From the NCBI GenBank assembly GCA_004323695.1, contig SCRU01000177.1:1-49082 (forward strand): 49,082 nt of DNA. Reading direction: 5' to 3'. The DNA is from Burkholderiaceae bacterium. Its GTDB lineage: Bacteria; Pseudomonadota; Gammaproteobacteria; Burkholderiales; Burkholderiaceae_C. Within the stretch, counting starts at the first letter, position 1. Each line of letters opens with the position of its first letter. Below are positions 10,979 through 19,352 of this stretch, piece after piece. The notes beneath the pieces were generated by a model. It saw only the letters and a program-made list of their open reading frames with translations. It did no database searches and was not told the origin of the DNA. Made by a program: the position numbers and the translations under genes.

Positions 10979-12789
10979 CAGTCCTCCACCTGCAAAATGG
11001 CCAGAAAGGCCTCTTGGGGGACTTCGACCGATCCAATCTGTTTCATGCGCTTCTTGCCTGCTTTTTGTTTTTCAAGGAGTTTGCGTTTGCGCGTGATGTC
11101 GCCGCCATAACACTTGGCCAGCACGTTTTTGCGCAAAGCTTTGATTGTCTCACGGGCGATGATGTTGGCCCCGATGGCGGCCTGGATCGCGACGTCGTAC
11201 ATCTGGCGCGAGATGATTTCGCGCATCTTGGCCACCACGGCGCGTCCGCGGTACTGCGACTGCGAGCGGTGCACGATGATGGACAGCGCATCGATCTTCT
11301 CGCCGTTCAGCAGGATGTCGACCTTGACCACGTCCGCCGCGCGGTACTCCTTGAACTCGTAGTCCATCGAGGCATAACCGCGCGAGACGGATTTGAGCTT
11401 GTCGAAGAAGTCCAGCACGATCTCGCCCAGTGGCAGCTCGTAGGTCAGCATCACCTGACGGCCGTGGTAGGCCATGTTCATCTGCACGCCACGCTTCTGG
11501 TTCGCCAGCGTCATCACCGCGCCCACATATTCCTGCGGCATGTACAGGTGGACCGTGACGATCGGCTCGCGGATCTCTTCCAGGCGCCCCTGGTCCGGCA
11601 TCTTGGCCGGGTTTTCCACCATCACGACCTCTCCATCCGACTTGACCACCTGGTACACCACGCTGGGTGCGGTGGTGATCAGGTCCTGGTCGAACTCGCG
11701 CTCCAGCCGCTCCTGCACGATCTCCATGTGCAGCAGACCGAGGAACCCGCAGCGAAAGCCGAACCCCAGCGCTTGCGAGACCTCGGGCTCGTAGTACAGC
11801 GAGGAGTCGTTCAGCTTGAGTTTTTCCAGGCTGTCGCGCAATCCTTCGTACTGGTTCGCCTCGGTCGGGTAGAGCCCGGCAAACACCTGCGGCTGGATCT
11901 CCTTGAAACCGGGCAGCGGCTCGGTCGCGGTAAACGCCGCGCCGCCGGTGCCAAGCTTGACCAGCGTGATGGTGTCGCCCACCTTGGCGGCCTGCAGTTC
12001 GCGAATGCCGGCGATGATGTAGCCAACCTCGCCCGCCTCCAGAGCCTCCCGCACCTCGTTGGCCGGCGTGAAAACCCCGAGACTGTCGGCGTTGTAGATG
12101 GCGCCGGTGGCCATCATCTTGATGCGTTCGCCTTTGGCCAGCCGGCCATCGACCACGCGCACCAGCATCACCACGCCGACGTAGCTGTCAAACCAGCTGT
12201 CGATGATCATCGCGCGCAGCGGTCCCGCCGGATTGCCGCGGGGCGCCGGAATCCGGGCCACCACGGCTTCGAGGATCTCGTCGATGCCCATGCCGGTCTT
12301 GGCCGAGCAGGCAATCGCATCGGCCGCATCGATGCCGATCACGTCCTCGATCTCGGCCCTGGCATTGTCGGGATCGGCGTTGGGCAAATCCATCTTGTTG
12401 AGCACGGGCACGACCTCCACGCCCAGGTCGAGCGCGGTGTAGCAGTTCGCCACCGTCTGCGCCTCGACCCCTTGCGAGGCATCGACGACGAGCAACGCAC
12501 CTTCGCAGGCCGACAACGAACGACTCACCTCGTAGGAGAAATCCACGTGACCCGGTGTGTCGATCAAATTGAGGTTGTAGACCTGTCCATCGAGGGCCTT
12601 GTAATGCAGCGCAGCGGTTTGCGCCTTGATGGTTATCCCACGTTCTTTTTCGATGTCCATCGAGTCGAGCACCTGCGCCTGCATCTCGCGATCGGCAAGT
12701 CCACCGCAGCGCTGGATCAGGCGGTCCGCGAGCGTCGATTTTCCGTGGTCAATGTGCGCGATGATCGAAAAATTTCTGATGTGATTCAT
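10978..12789 (-). CDS. lepA: elongation factor 4 (translational GTPase LepA)
   Basis: This 603-residue ribosome-associated GTPase acts on stalled or mispositioned ribosomes and affects initiation and 30S biogenesis. The G-domain motifs are [21 protein letters not shown] and NKMDLP. The C-terminal LepA-specific domain ends in [20 protein letters not shown]. The ATG at 12789 is preferred over the TTG codon just before it. I see no clear Shine-Dalgarno sequence before the start. A strong terminator-like hairpin lies 45 bases upstream on the same strand, so expression may depend on read-through (see the leader feature). Confidence 0.97.
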   Translation of the reverse strand: MNHIRNFSIIAHIDHGKSTLADRLIQRCGGLADREMQAQVLDSMDIEKERGITIKAQTAALHYKALDGQVYNLNLIDTPGHVDFSYEVSRSLSACEGALLVVDASQGVEAQTVANCYTALDLGVEVVPVLNKMDLPNADPDNARAEIEDVIGIDAADAIACSAKTGMGIDEILEAVVARIPAPRGNPAGPLRAMIIDSWFDSYVGVVMLVRVVDGRLAKGERIKMMATGAIYNADSLGVFTPANEVREALEAGEVGYIIAGIRELQAAKVGDTITLVKLGTGGAAFTATEPLPGFKEIQPQVFAGLYPTEANQYEGLRDSLEKLKLNDSSLYYEPEVSQALGFGFRCGFLGLLHMEIVQERLEREFDQDLITTAPSVVYQVVKSDGEVVMVENPAKMPDQGRLEEIREPIVTVHLYMPQEYVGAVMTLANQKRGVQMNMAYHGRQVMLTYELPLGEIVLDFFDKLKSVSRGYASMDYEFKEYRAADVVKVDILLNGEKIDALSIIVHRSQSQYRGRAVVAKMREIISRQMYDVAIQAAIGANIIARETIKALRKNVLAKCYGGDITRKRKLLEKQKAGKKRMKQIGSVEVPQEAFLAILQVED

Positions 12790-12833
12790 CAACGAGGAGC
12801 GTCAAGTGATTGAATTGAATGGCGTACAGGCAT

Positions 12834-12899
12834 AAAAAAGGGCGCGTCTATGTTTGACGCGCCCTGAACCAACAATCTATGGCAACTGCGATTAGTTGG
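12834..12899 (-). ncRNA. predicted small RNA or lepA leader attenuator
   Basis: Read on the minus strand, a TACAAT sequence (12911-12906) fits a sigma-70 -10 element. About 7 bases later a 66-nt segment begins. It holds a small hairpin (CAACT at 12898-12894 pairing with AGTTG at 12887-12883), an unpaired linker, and a perfect 9-bp GC-rich stem (12864-12856 with 12848-12840, loop of 7). The stem is followed by six T residues (12839-12834). The 5' hairpin, linker and terminator with U-tail resemble an Hfq-type small RNA. Because lepA starts only 45 bases further on, it could instead be a transcription attenuator in the lepA leader. The -35 region is weak. I do not recognise it as a named RNA. 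Confidence 0.5.
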
Positions 12900-13245
12900 A
12901 GCTTCATTGTAGGCAAAAAGCCCGGCGCGTACAGACGCGAAACATGCCAAACCACGTCGTTGCAGGTTAACAACAGGAATTTTATTCACAGCTTATGAAC
13001 AATTTTGATGGGCGAAGTTCTGAACAACTTGTGGGTGATCTGTGGATCGACGGTGCATAGTCCAAATTCATCCCGCATCGTGGATTCCAGGTATTTCAAT
13101 ATGCCAACCAGCGCCATTCCAGGCGCCAGATTCTATCCAAACCTGCAATTAAATTCTAAAAAAGTTAGTGACTGCAAACATATCTTCGTCGAATAGGCGA
13201 TGAAAATATTTGTTGAGATCAGTCGTTTTAAGCCCACCGCCCATG
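12865..13245. other. AT-richer intergenic region between mucD and lepA
   Basis: About 380 bases without a convincing gene, clearly richer in A+T than the flanking genes. It contains the promoter-like TACAAT of the predicted small RNA, and an imperfect inverted repeat near 12982-13002 (TTATTCAC and ATGAACAA). Some isolated DnaA-box-like 9-mers are also present (TTATTCACA at 12982-12990). Short open frames on both strands show no recognisable protein. Confidence 0.6.
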
Positions 13246-13278
13246 AAAAACCCCTGACCCGGGTCCGGGCAGGGGTTT
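13246..13278 (-). terminator. mucD: rho-independent terminator after mucD
   Basis: Read on the minus strand, AAACCCCTG and CAGGGGTTT form a perfect 9-bp stem around a GC-rich loop, and the 3' arm ends in a T-rich run. It begins 22 bases after the mucD stop codon, so it most likely ends the rpoE-rseA-rseB-mucD transcript and separates it from lepA. Confidence 0.8.
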
Positions 13279-13299
13279 CTCGAAATCGCGTGAGACCCG

Positions 13300-14775
13300 T
13301 CAGTGCGCAGGCCGGATCAACGTGTACTGTGTCCAGTCGCCACGGCGAAACAGCACATTCAGCGGCTTGCTTTTGTCGGCCTTGCCAAGGGCCGCATTGA
13401 TATCCTTGAGGTTGTTGACCGGCGTGTTCGCGACGGCCACGATCACATCCCCCGCGCGCAGGCCGGCGCGTTGCGCTGCGTCCGCCACGCCATCCACCTT
13501 CACTCCGCCATGGAGCTTGAGTTCCTTTTTCTGGTCCTGCGAGAGATCGCTCAATGACAGACCCAGCGCCTGCGCCGCGCTGCCAGCCTTGGGCTTCTGG
13601 TCTTCATCGGCGGTCTTGACGGGCTTGTCCGGCTCGATCTCCGCGACGGTGATTCCCAGATCCTTGTAAGCGCCACGACGGAACACCGTCACGGTGCTTC
13701 GCGCGCCCGGCTTGGTATCGCCCACCATGCGGGGCAGATCGCTCGCCCTGGCAACCGCCTTCTCGCCAAACTTGGTAATGACATCACCCGGCTGTATGCC
13801 GGCCTTGTCGGCCGGCGAGCCACTCTCGACCCCGCGTACCAGCGCGCCCGTCGGCTTGCCAAGACCGATCGAATCGGCCACGTCCTGCGTCACCTCGTCG
13901 ATCTGCACCCCGATGCGTCCGCGCGTCACATGCCCGGTGGTACGCAACTGGTCGGCGACGCGCATCGCCTCATCCACGGGAATGGCAAACGAGATGCCCA
14001 TGAAACCGCCCGAGCGCGAGTAGATCTGGCTGTTGATGCCCACCACTTCGCCGCGCATGTTGATCAGGGGGCCGCCGGAATTACCCGGGTTGATCGCAAC
14101 GTCGGTCTGGATGAACGGCAGGTAGTCGCCCGTGTCGCGCTGCTTGGCGCTGACGATGCCGGCCGTCACGGTGTTGTCCAGGCCGAAGGGCGAACCGATC
14201 GCCATCACCCACTCACCGACCTTGAGCTTGCTCACATCGCCGATCTTCACCGCCGGCAACCCGGTCGCGTTGATCTTGACCACGGCAATGTCGCTGCGCT
14301 TGTCGGCCCCGATGATCTTGGCCTTGAACTCGCGTTTGTCGGTCAGCGTGACCATGACCTCGTCAGCGCCATCGACCACATGCGCATTGGTCATGATGTA
14401 GCCGTCCGGGGTGAGAATGAAACCGGAGCCGACACCGCGCGGCTGCTCCGTACCACCTCGCGGCGAACGGTTCGGGCGCGGTGTCTGGCCCGGCGCGCCG
14501 GGCAGCGGCACGCCGAAGAAACGCCGGAAAAAATCCTGCATGTCGGCGTCAGGATCGTTTTCCGAACCGGCCGACACTTTCTCCAGCGTGCGGATGTTCA
14601 CCACCGACGGGCCCACCTGCTGCACCAGATCGGTGAAGTCGGGCAGCACACGCGTCTGCGCCATCGCGGGTGCGGTCGGCACCAGGGCCGCTGCGCCGGC
14701 CACCGCCGCGAACGCGCTGGCCAGCATGAACGAGCCCGCCCTGACACGCGCCTTTTTCCAATCGATCTGAAGCAT
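13300..14775 (-). CDS. mucD: periplasmic serine protease, MucD/DegQ type HtrA
   Basis: This 491-residue HtrA-family protease-chaperone degrades misfolded envelope proteins. A signal peptide ends near AMAQ (about residue 38). The trypsin-like domain carries His in TNAHVVDG, Asp in RSDIAV and Ser in NPGNSGGP. Two PDZ domains follow, with the ligand loops GRIGVQI and VVAVANTPV. The frame is open far upstream, but the ATG at 14775 precedes the signal peptide. It sits after rpoE-rseA-rseB, as mucD does in the Pseudomonas algU cluster. Its own PDZ domains could sense the same unfolded porins that activate sigma-E. Confidence 0.93.
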   Translation of the reverse strand: MLQIDWKKARVRAGSFMLASAFAAVAGAAALVPTAPAMAQTRVLPDFTDLVQQVGPSVVNIRTLEKVSAGSENDPDADMQDFFRRFFGVPLPGAPGQTPRPNRSPRGGTEQPRGVGSGFILTPDGYIMTNAHVVDGADEVMVTLTDKREFKAKIIGADKRSDIAVVKINATGLPAVKIGDVSKLKVGEWVMAIGSPFGLDNTVTAGIVSAKQRDTGDYLPFIQTDVAINPGNSGGPLINMRGEVVGINSQIYSRSGGFMGISFAIPVDEAMRVADQLRTTGHVTRGRIGVQIDEVTQDVADSIGLGKPTGALVRGVESGSPADKAGIQPGDVITKFGEKAVARASDLPRMVGDTKPGARSTVTVFRRGAYKDLGITVAEIEPDKPVKTADEDQKPKAGSAAQALGLSLSDLSQDQKKELKLHGGVKVDGVADAAQRAGLRAGDVIVAVANTPVNNLKDINAALGKADKSKPLNVLFRRGDWTQYTLIRPAH

Positions 14776-14813
14776 CACCGGCCTTTCATTGAAACTGCGA
14801 ATTGAAACGGGGT

Positions 14814-15863
14814 CTATTTTGTACGCTCGAGACCCTGCGCGAAAGCCTCGAGCGTGCGCAGCGGCACCTCGCCCACCACGGTGACCCACCAGTCGCCCGC
14901 CGGCGTGCTCAAGCGCCGGGTCAACATCTGGGTCGCACCCATGGTCAGATGGGTTTCCTGCGCATGGCGGCTGGGATCGTAGGTTTCCACGAACACCGAA
15001 ACCGACGCCAGCCCGTCCGAGAAAACCCATTGCAACGCGTTGTCCGTGGCGCCATCGGCAACTCCGCCCGCGGCAATGCGGCGTCTGTAACAGTTCATCG
15101 GCTTGAACCCTGGCACCGGGCTCTTCAGGGTCCAGCCTTCGGCCGCGGCCGTGGTCTTGACCAGCGCGGTCGTGACCACCTTGTAGCCCGCGGTGTCGTC
15201 CATCATCCGGGCCAGGGCGCCCATGTCGACCGGAGCATCGATCTTCAGATCGGAAAAGGCGGCCTGCTCGAGCACCTTGCCGTCGGTCCCCAGTGTTTCC
15301 AGCTTGACCACCAGTCCGGTTTTCTTTTCGCTCCAGATACGGTAGCCGAAGCGCAGATGATCCTTCGGGTTGAGTTGCACCACGCGGGCCTGGAACCCGG
15401 CCACACGGCCACTGCCCACCCGTTGCGCGGTGTAGAACTGGTCGATCGCCGAATCGCTGGACTTGAGCAGTGCAGGGAACAGGCCGAGCCACTCGCGCCG
15501 CTCGGTCTTGACGATCCGGGTCTTCGGGAAAAACGTGACCACCTGATCGTTGTGCCGGAACGTCGTGCGCGGCGTACCCGTCAGCGCCTCGACACGCTCC
15601 ATTTGCTGATCGCCCTGGCATACATGCCAGATCCGCGCGCTCGACAAGTGGCCGGAAGGGGAGGACACGACGAAGGTGCCGGTATACGCGCTATGGCGCG
15701 AAGCCTCGTCCATGCGCAACAGCCACTCGGCCGCACTGTGCGCGGCCGGTTCACCGGGCTGGCTCGCGGACGCGGCCGGCGGCGGCGTCTGTGCTGCGGC
15801 AGGGCTCATTGCGATCGGCGCGCACAACGCCATGACGCAAGACCCGAAAAACTTCCAACTCAT
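14814..15863 (-). CDS. rseB: periplasmic sigma-E regulator RseB/MucB
   Basis: This 349-residue periplasmic protein binds RseA and protects it from cleavage until it senses mislocalised lipopolysaccharide or lipoproteins. A signal peptide ends near SPAAAQ (about residue 25). The LolA/LppX-like N-terminal domain (residues about 40-220, with YTGTFVVSSPSG and TFRHNDQVVTFFP) is followed by the C-terminal RseA-binding domain. It lies 33 bases after rseA and 38 before mucD, on the same strand. No rseC/mucC gene is present between them. Confidence 0.93.
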   Translation of the reverse strand: MSWKFFGSCVMALCAPIAMSPAAAQTPPPAASASQPGEPAAHSAAEWLLRMDEASRHSAYTGTFVVSSPSGHLSSARIWHVCQGDQQMERVEALTGTPRTTFRHNDQVVTFFPKTRIVKTERREWLGLFPALLKSSDSAIDQFYTAQRVGSGRVAGFQARVVQLNPKDHLRFGYRIWSEKKTGLVVKLETLGTDGKVLEQAAFSDLKIDAPVDMGALARMMDDTAGYKVVTTALVKTTAAAEGWTLKSPVPGFKPMNCYRRRIAAGGVADGATDNALQWVFSDGLASVSVFVETYDPSRHAQETHLTMGATQMLTRRLSTPAGDWWVTVVGEVPLRTLEAFAQGLERTK

Positions 15864-15896
15864 GAGGTCGGCCTGTTCACGCGATCACTCGCGACC

Positions 15897-16532
15897 CTAA
15901 CGGGTCGGCCCCTCGAAAGTGGCGTTGCGAAAAAACCCGGCCGGCATCTGAAGCGCCGAGGTTCCGCCAAACTGCTCATGGGCTGCCAGAAAGGCGTCCA
16001 GCCGCGGATCGCGGATCAGCACGGCGGAGCCGCCATCGGCCACGGCGGTCGGACCCGCCTGCGACTGCGCAGGGATCACGGCCTGCGCGAGTTGGGTCTG
16101 ACTGGCCGCCGGGTTCACTGGGGCGAACCCGTTCCAGCCAATCGCCACAATGGCGGCCAGCGAGGCAAATCCAGCCACCAGTTTCCAGCGGAAGACCGAC
16201 TCGTTGGCAGCCCGATTTTCTGCATTATTTGGGTCGCTAACCCTCTCGGGGTAAGCATTTTTTGCTACAAAATCAATAGCTCCCTCGGCGCGCACCTGGA
16301 TCTGCTCCTGCCCCAGTCGCGTTTTCAGCCGCGCCATGAAGTCGACATCGTGGCGGCACGCGGCCAGTTCACCGCAACGCAGCACGTCGCCCACCACATG
16401 GTAGGCGTGCCAGGTCGCGAGCGCCTGCGCGTTGGCGGTCGCGGATTCCACCGCGCGGGCGAATTCCTCGCCGCGCAGCTGCCCGTCGGCGAGGGCGGAA
16501 ATAGCTTCTTGTCCATGCATCAGGTCAGTCAT
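15897..16532 (-). CDS. rseA: anti-sigma-E factor RseA/MucA
   Basis: This protein of about 211 residues is a single-pass inner-membrane anti-sigma factor. The N-terminal sigma-binding domain is recognisable (ISALADGQLRGEEF, then WHAYHVVGDVLR). A transmembrane segment follows near residues 117-135 (WKLVAGFASLAAIVAIGW), then a periplasmic tail. The linker before the membrane segment holds an AT-rich stretch, including a dispersed 17-nt inverted repeat translated as AIDFVA. I chose the ATG at 16532 because AGGTG lies six bases before it; ATGs at 16538 and 16559 are also possible. Confidence 0.88.
   Translation of the reverse strand: MTDLMHGQEAISALADGQLRGEEFARAVESATANAQALATWHAYHVVGDVLRCGELAACRHDVDFMARLKTRLGQEQIQVRAEGAIDFVAKNAYPERVSDPNNAENRAANESVFRWKLVAGFASLAAIVAIGWNGFAPVNPAASQTQLAQAVIPAQSQAGPTAVADGGSAVLIRDPRLDAFLAAHEQFGGTSALQMPAGFFRNATFEGPTR
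16264..16280. repeat. 17-nt inverted repeat GCTAY-N7-RTAGC, copy 3 (inside rseA)
   Basis: The sequence GCTAC-AAAATCA-ATAGC lies in the rseA segment coding for the linker between the sigma-binding domain and the membrane segment. The surrounding 70 bases are richer in A+T than the rest of the gene. Confidence 0.7.
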
Positions 16533-16574
16533 GTTCATCACCTGTAAGCTCGTCACCATCCAGCACCGGAATCG

Positions 16575-17228
16575 TCACCATCTCTTGCCCATCCGGTTTT
16601 CCAGCAAGGGTTTGACCTTGGCCGATATGGCCTCACGGGCGCGGAAAATACGGGAGCGTACCGTGCCAATGGGGCAGTTCATCGCGTCAGAAATTTCTTC
16701 GTAACTCAGCCCTTCGATCTCGCGCAGCGTGACCGCCTGGCGCAAATCCTCCGGTAACGCCTGCATTGCGGCGTTCACGACGGCGGCAATCTCCTTGGCC
16801 GCCAGCACGGTTTCCGGCGTCTCTTCGCTGGTTAGTTCATGCCCCGCCTGGGAAGTTTCATCGTCCTCGTCGGGCGTCCGGAAGGCGTTTTCGGAGATGA
16901 CCGGATTGCGCTTCATGTCGAGCAGCGACTTTTTCGCGGTATTCACGGCAATCCGGTACAGCCAGGTGTAGAACTGGGCCTCGCCACGGAACTGGTGCAG
17001 GGCGCGGTACGCCCGAATGAAGGTTTCCTGCGCGATGTCCTGGACCAGGTCGACATCGCGCACCATGCGGCCAATCAGGCGCTCGATGCGGCGCTGGTAC
17101 TTGATCACCAGCAGCTCGAACGCCCGCTGATCCCCGGCCACGGTGCGCTCAACCAGCAGCAGGTCGCTGTCGCCGTGCACGGGCGCTGAGCCCGGCGCGG
17201 GATGGGGAGGTGGCATATCGGCGCTCAT
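16575..17228 (-). CDS. rpoE: RNA polymerase sigma-E factor (AlgU type)
   Basis: This ECF sigma factor of 217 residues directs envelope-stress transcription. Region 2 is visible from DQRAFELLVIKYQRRIERLI through DIAQETFIRAYRAL to FYTWLYRIAVNTAK. Region 4 is LPEDLRQAVTLREIEGLSYEEISDAMNCPIGTVRSRIFRARE. The genes downstream on the same strand encode its anti-sigma factor, RseB and a MucD protease. I looked for an autoregulatory sigma-E promoter (GGAACTT class) just upstream and found nothing convincing. The gene begins eight bases after the YgfX-like gene, so it may also be read from the fab cluster. Confidence 0.97.
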   Translation of the reverse strand: MSADMPPPHPAPGSAPVHGDSDLLLVERTVAGDQRAFELLVIKYQRRIERLIGRMVRDVDLVQDIAQETFIRAYRALHQFRGEAQFYTWLYRIAVNTAKKSLLDMKRNPVISENAFRTPDEDDETSQAGHELTSEETPETVLAAKEIAAVVNAAMQALPEDLRQAVTLREIEGLSYEEISDAMNCPIGTVRSRIFRAREAISAKVKPLLENRMGKRW

Positions 17229-17236
17229 GGATCGTC

Positions 17237-17701
17237 TCAGCCGGGCGACGGTTCCGCCGCAGGATCAATTTTCCCCCGGCCGCGCGCGTGGACCGCGCGG
17301 CGCAGGTCGCCCCAGCGCGCGGGCTCGCGGCATTGCTCCAGCCACAGCCAGCACCGGCCACCGGAGGCGGCGCCCATGCGCACGAGCAGCCAGCGCTGCA
17401 GGTCCAGTTGCACCACCAGCCGCACCGGGGCCTGCTCGCCCGGCGCCGCGCGCGCAGTCCACCACCAACCGCCACCATTCCAGTGCAGCTCGCCAATGGA
17501 TGCGGTCCGCCAGCCCAGCGCGGCGACAACACCGCCTCCCAGCACGCAGGCAATCGCCAGCCACTGGCGCCAGCCGATGCTGTCCACCTGGACGCACCAC
17601 GATCCCGTGAGCGTTGCTCCCGCCAGCCAGACCAGCGCGAGCGTGACGCCCCAGACACGCGCACGCCCCACCGGATAGGTGACCGATGGGGCGCTGTGCA
17701 T
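17237..17701 (-). CDS. YgfX/CptA-like membrane protein
   Basis: This protein of about 154 residues has two close N-terminal hydrophobic segments (residues about 15-35 and 45-62). A Trp-rich cytoplasmic domain follows, ending WLWLEQCREPARWGDLRRAV. That ending resembles the tail of E. coli YgfX (CptA), LWLAADSM...EWRDLRRIL. YgfX partners SdhE in E. coli and has been described as a membrane-associated inhibitor of cell shape proteins. No sdhE lies next to this gene; it sits between fabF and rpoE. The assignment rests on topology and the C-terminal motif recalled from memory, so it is moderate. The start ATG at 17701 precedes the first membrane segment. Confidence 0.6.
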   Translation of the reverse strand: MHSAPSVTYPVGRARVWGVTLALVWLAGATLTGSWCVQVDSIGWRQWLAIACVLGGGVVAALGWRTASIGELHWNGGGWWWTARAAPGEQAPVRLVVQLDLQRWLLVRMGAASGGRCWLWLEQCREPARWGDLRRAVHARGRGKIDPAAEPSPG

Positions 17702-17741
17702 GGCCAAGCTGGTTTGTGGTGAATTCAGATGCGTTTGAACG

Positions 17742-18989
17742 TCAGGGCGCCCGTTTGAAGACGAGCGTCCCGTTCGTGCCGCCAAAGCCGAAGTTGTTCT
17801 TGACCGCCACATCGATCTTCATGTCGCGCGCCGTGTTGGCGCAGAAATCCAGGTCGCAGTCCGGATCCTGATTGAAGATATTCGTGGTCGGCGGGCTTTT
17901 TTGATGGTGCACCGCGAGCACCGTGAAGACGCTCTCGACCCCGCCGGCGCCGCCCAGCAGGTGCCCGGTCATGGACTTGGTGGAATTGACCACCATCTTG
18001 CGGGCATGGTCACCGAGTGCGGCCTTGATGGCATTGCACTCGTTTGTGTCGCCCAGCGGTGTGGAGGTCCCGTGCGCGTTGAGGTAATCCACCTGGTCGG
18101 CATTGACCCCCGCGTTGCGCAATGCACTGAGCATGGCGCGGCGTGGGCCGTCCATGTTGGGCGCGGTCATGTGGCCGGCGTCGGCGCTCATGCCAAAGCC
18201 CGCCAGTTCGGCGTAGATTTTTGCGCCGCGCGCCCTGGCGTGCTCGTACTCTTCGAGCACCAGCATGCCGGCGCCCTCGCCCAGCACGAAGCCGTCACGG
18301 TCCCGGTCCCAGGGGCGGGACGCCGTTTGGGGGTCGTCGTTGCGGGTGGACAGCGCCCGCATCGCGGCAAAACCGCCCACGCCCAGCGGCGAAATGGTGG
18401 CTTCCGAGCCGCCCGCGACGATCACGTCGGCATCGCCGTACTCGATCAGGCGTCCGGCATCGCCAATGCAATGCAGGCCCGTGGTGCAGGCGGTGGCAAT
18501 GGCAATGTTCGGGCCCTTGAAGCCAAAGCGTATCGACACATGCCCGGCGACCATGTTGACGATGGACGCCGGCACGAAGAAGGGTGTGATGCGGCGCGGG
18601 CCGCGATTCGCCAGCTCGGTGTGGGTGGCCTCGATCATCGGCAGGCCGCCGATACCCGAACCGATCACACAGCCAATGCGCGTCGCCAGCTCTTCACTCA
18701 ATGCATCACCGGTCGGCAGCCCCGCATCCGCAACGGCCTGCGCCGCGGCGGCAATGCCAAAATGGATGAAGGCGTCCATCCCGCGCGCGTCCTTGGCGCT
18801 CAGGTAGGACTCCAGTGCGAACCCCTTGACCTCACCGGCGATCCTGCAGGCAAAGTTCGAAGCGTCGAACTTCGTAATGAGATCGATGCCGGACTGCCCG
18901 GCCAGCAGGTTGGCCCAGGCATCGGCCACCGTGTTGCCCACGGGGCAGACGCAGCCCAGGCCGGTCACGACGACACGGCGGCGACTCAT
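17742..18989 (-). CDS. fabF: 3-oxoacyl-[acyl-carrier-protein] synthase II
   Basis: This 415-residue thiolase-fold enzyme elongates acyl-ACP chains with malonyl-ACP and, in the family, controls temperature-dependent chain length. The nucleophile Cys is in [11 protein letters not shown]. The two His residues are in [12 protein letters not shown] and [14 protein letters not shown]. The C-terminus [14 protein letters not shown] is standard. It begins 19 bases after acpP, the conserved acpP-fabF pair, so supply of carrier protein and synthase are co-transcribed. Confidence 0.97.
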   Translation of the reverse strand: MSRRRVVVTGLGCVCPVGNTVADAWANLLAGQSGIDLITKFDASNFACRIAGEVKGFALESYLSAKDARGMDAFIHFGIAAAAQAVADAGLPTGDALSEELATRIGCVIGSGIGGLPMIEATHTELANRGPRRITPFFVPASIVNMVAGHVSIRFGFKGPNIAIATACTTGLHCIGDAGRLIEYGDADVIVAGGSEATISPLGVGGFAAMRALSTRNDDPQTASRPWDRDRDGFVLGEGAGMLVLEEYEHARARGAKIYAELAGFGMSADAGHMTAPNMDGPRRAMLSALRNAGVNADQVDYLNAHGTSTPLGDTNECNAIKAALGDHARKMVVNSTKSMTGHLLGGAGGVESVFTVLAVHHQKSPPTTNIFNQDPDCDLDFCANTARDMKIDVAVKNNFGFGGTNGTLVFKRAP

Positions 18990-19008
18990 GCGGTTGAAAT
19001 CCCGAGGT

Positions 19009-19257
<249 letters not shown>

Positions 19258-19280
19258 TTAGGGTTGTAAATTAATCCGTG

Positions 19281-19316
19281 ATTCTAGCCGGGCCCGGGGT
19301 CACTCCCCAGCCCGGC
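19281..19316 (-). promoter_or_regulatory. acpP: hairpin and possible acpP promoter
   Basis: Between fabG and acpP the minus strand carries GCCGGGC and GCCCGGC arms (19316-19310 and 19293-19287) with an inner GGGG/CCCC pairing. Immediately after comes TAGAAT (19286-19281), a good -10 match. No run of T follows, so it is not a standard terminator. A -35 element is not clear, because the 17-base spacer would put it inside the hairpin. Confidence 0.4.
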
Positions 19317-19352
19317 CGCCGAACGGATGAAGCGGCTGGAGTCGCTGCGGCC

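Noticed and set aside
11014-12813. 599-residue open frame opposite lepA
   Set aside because: Antisense to a highly conserved GTPase gene; no family resemblance.
12789-12989. 66-residue open frame starting GTG upstream of lepA
   Set aside because: It runs through the strong terminator hairpin and its T-run, which is unlikely for a coding sequence; no ribosome-binding site or homology.
12982-13049. DnaA-box-like 9-mers (TTATTCACA; TGTGGATCG) suggesting an origin
   Set aside because: Only one site fits the consensus. No dnaA, dnaN, parAB or rpmH lies near, so a chromosomal origin here is not supported.
14802-16547. 581-residue open frame on the plus strand opposite rseB and rseA
   Set aside because: It shadows two well-supported genes and has no recognisable motif, so it is a composition artefact.
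17240-17262. GGAAC sequence upstream of rpoE as a sigma-E autoregulatory promoter
   Set aside because: It is too close to the rpoE start and no matching -10 follows at 15-17 bases.
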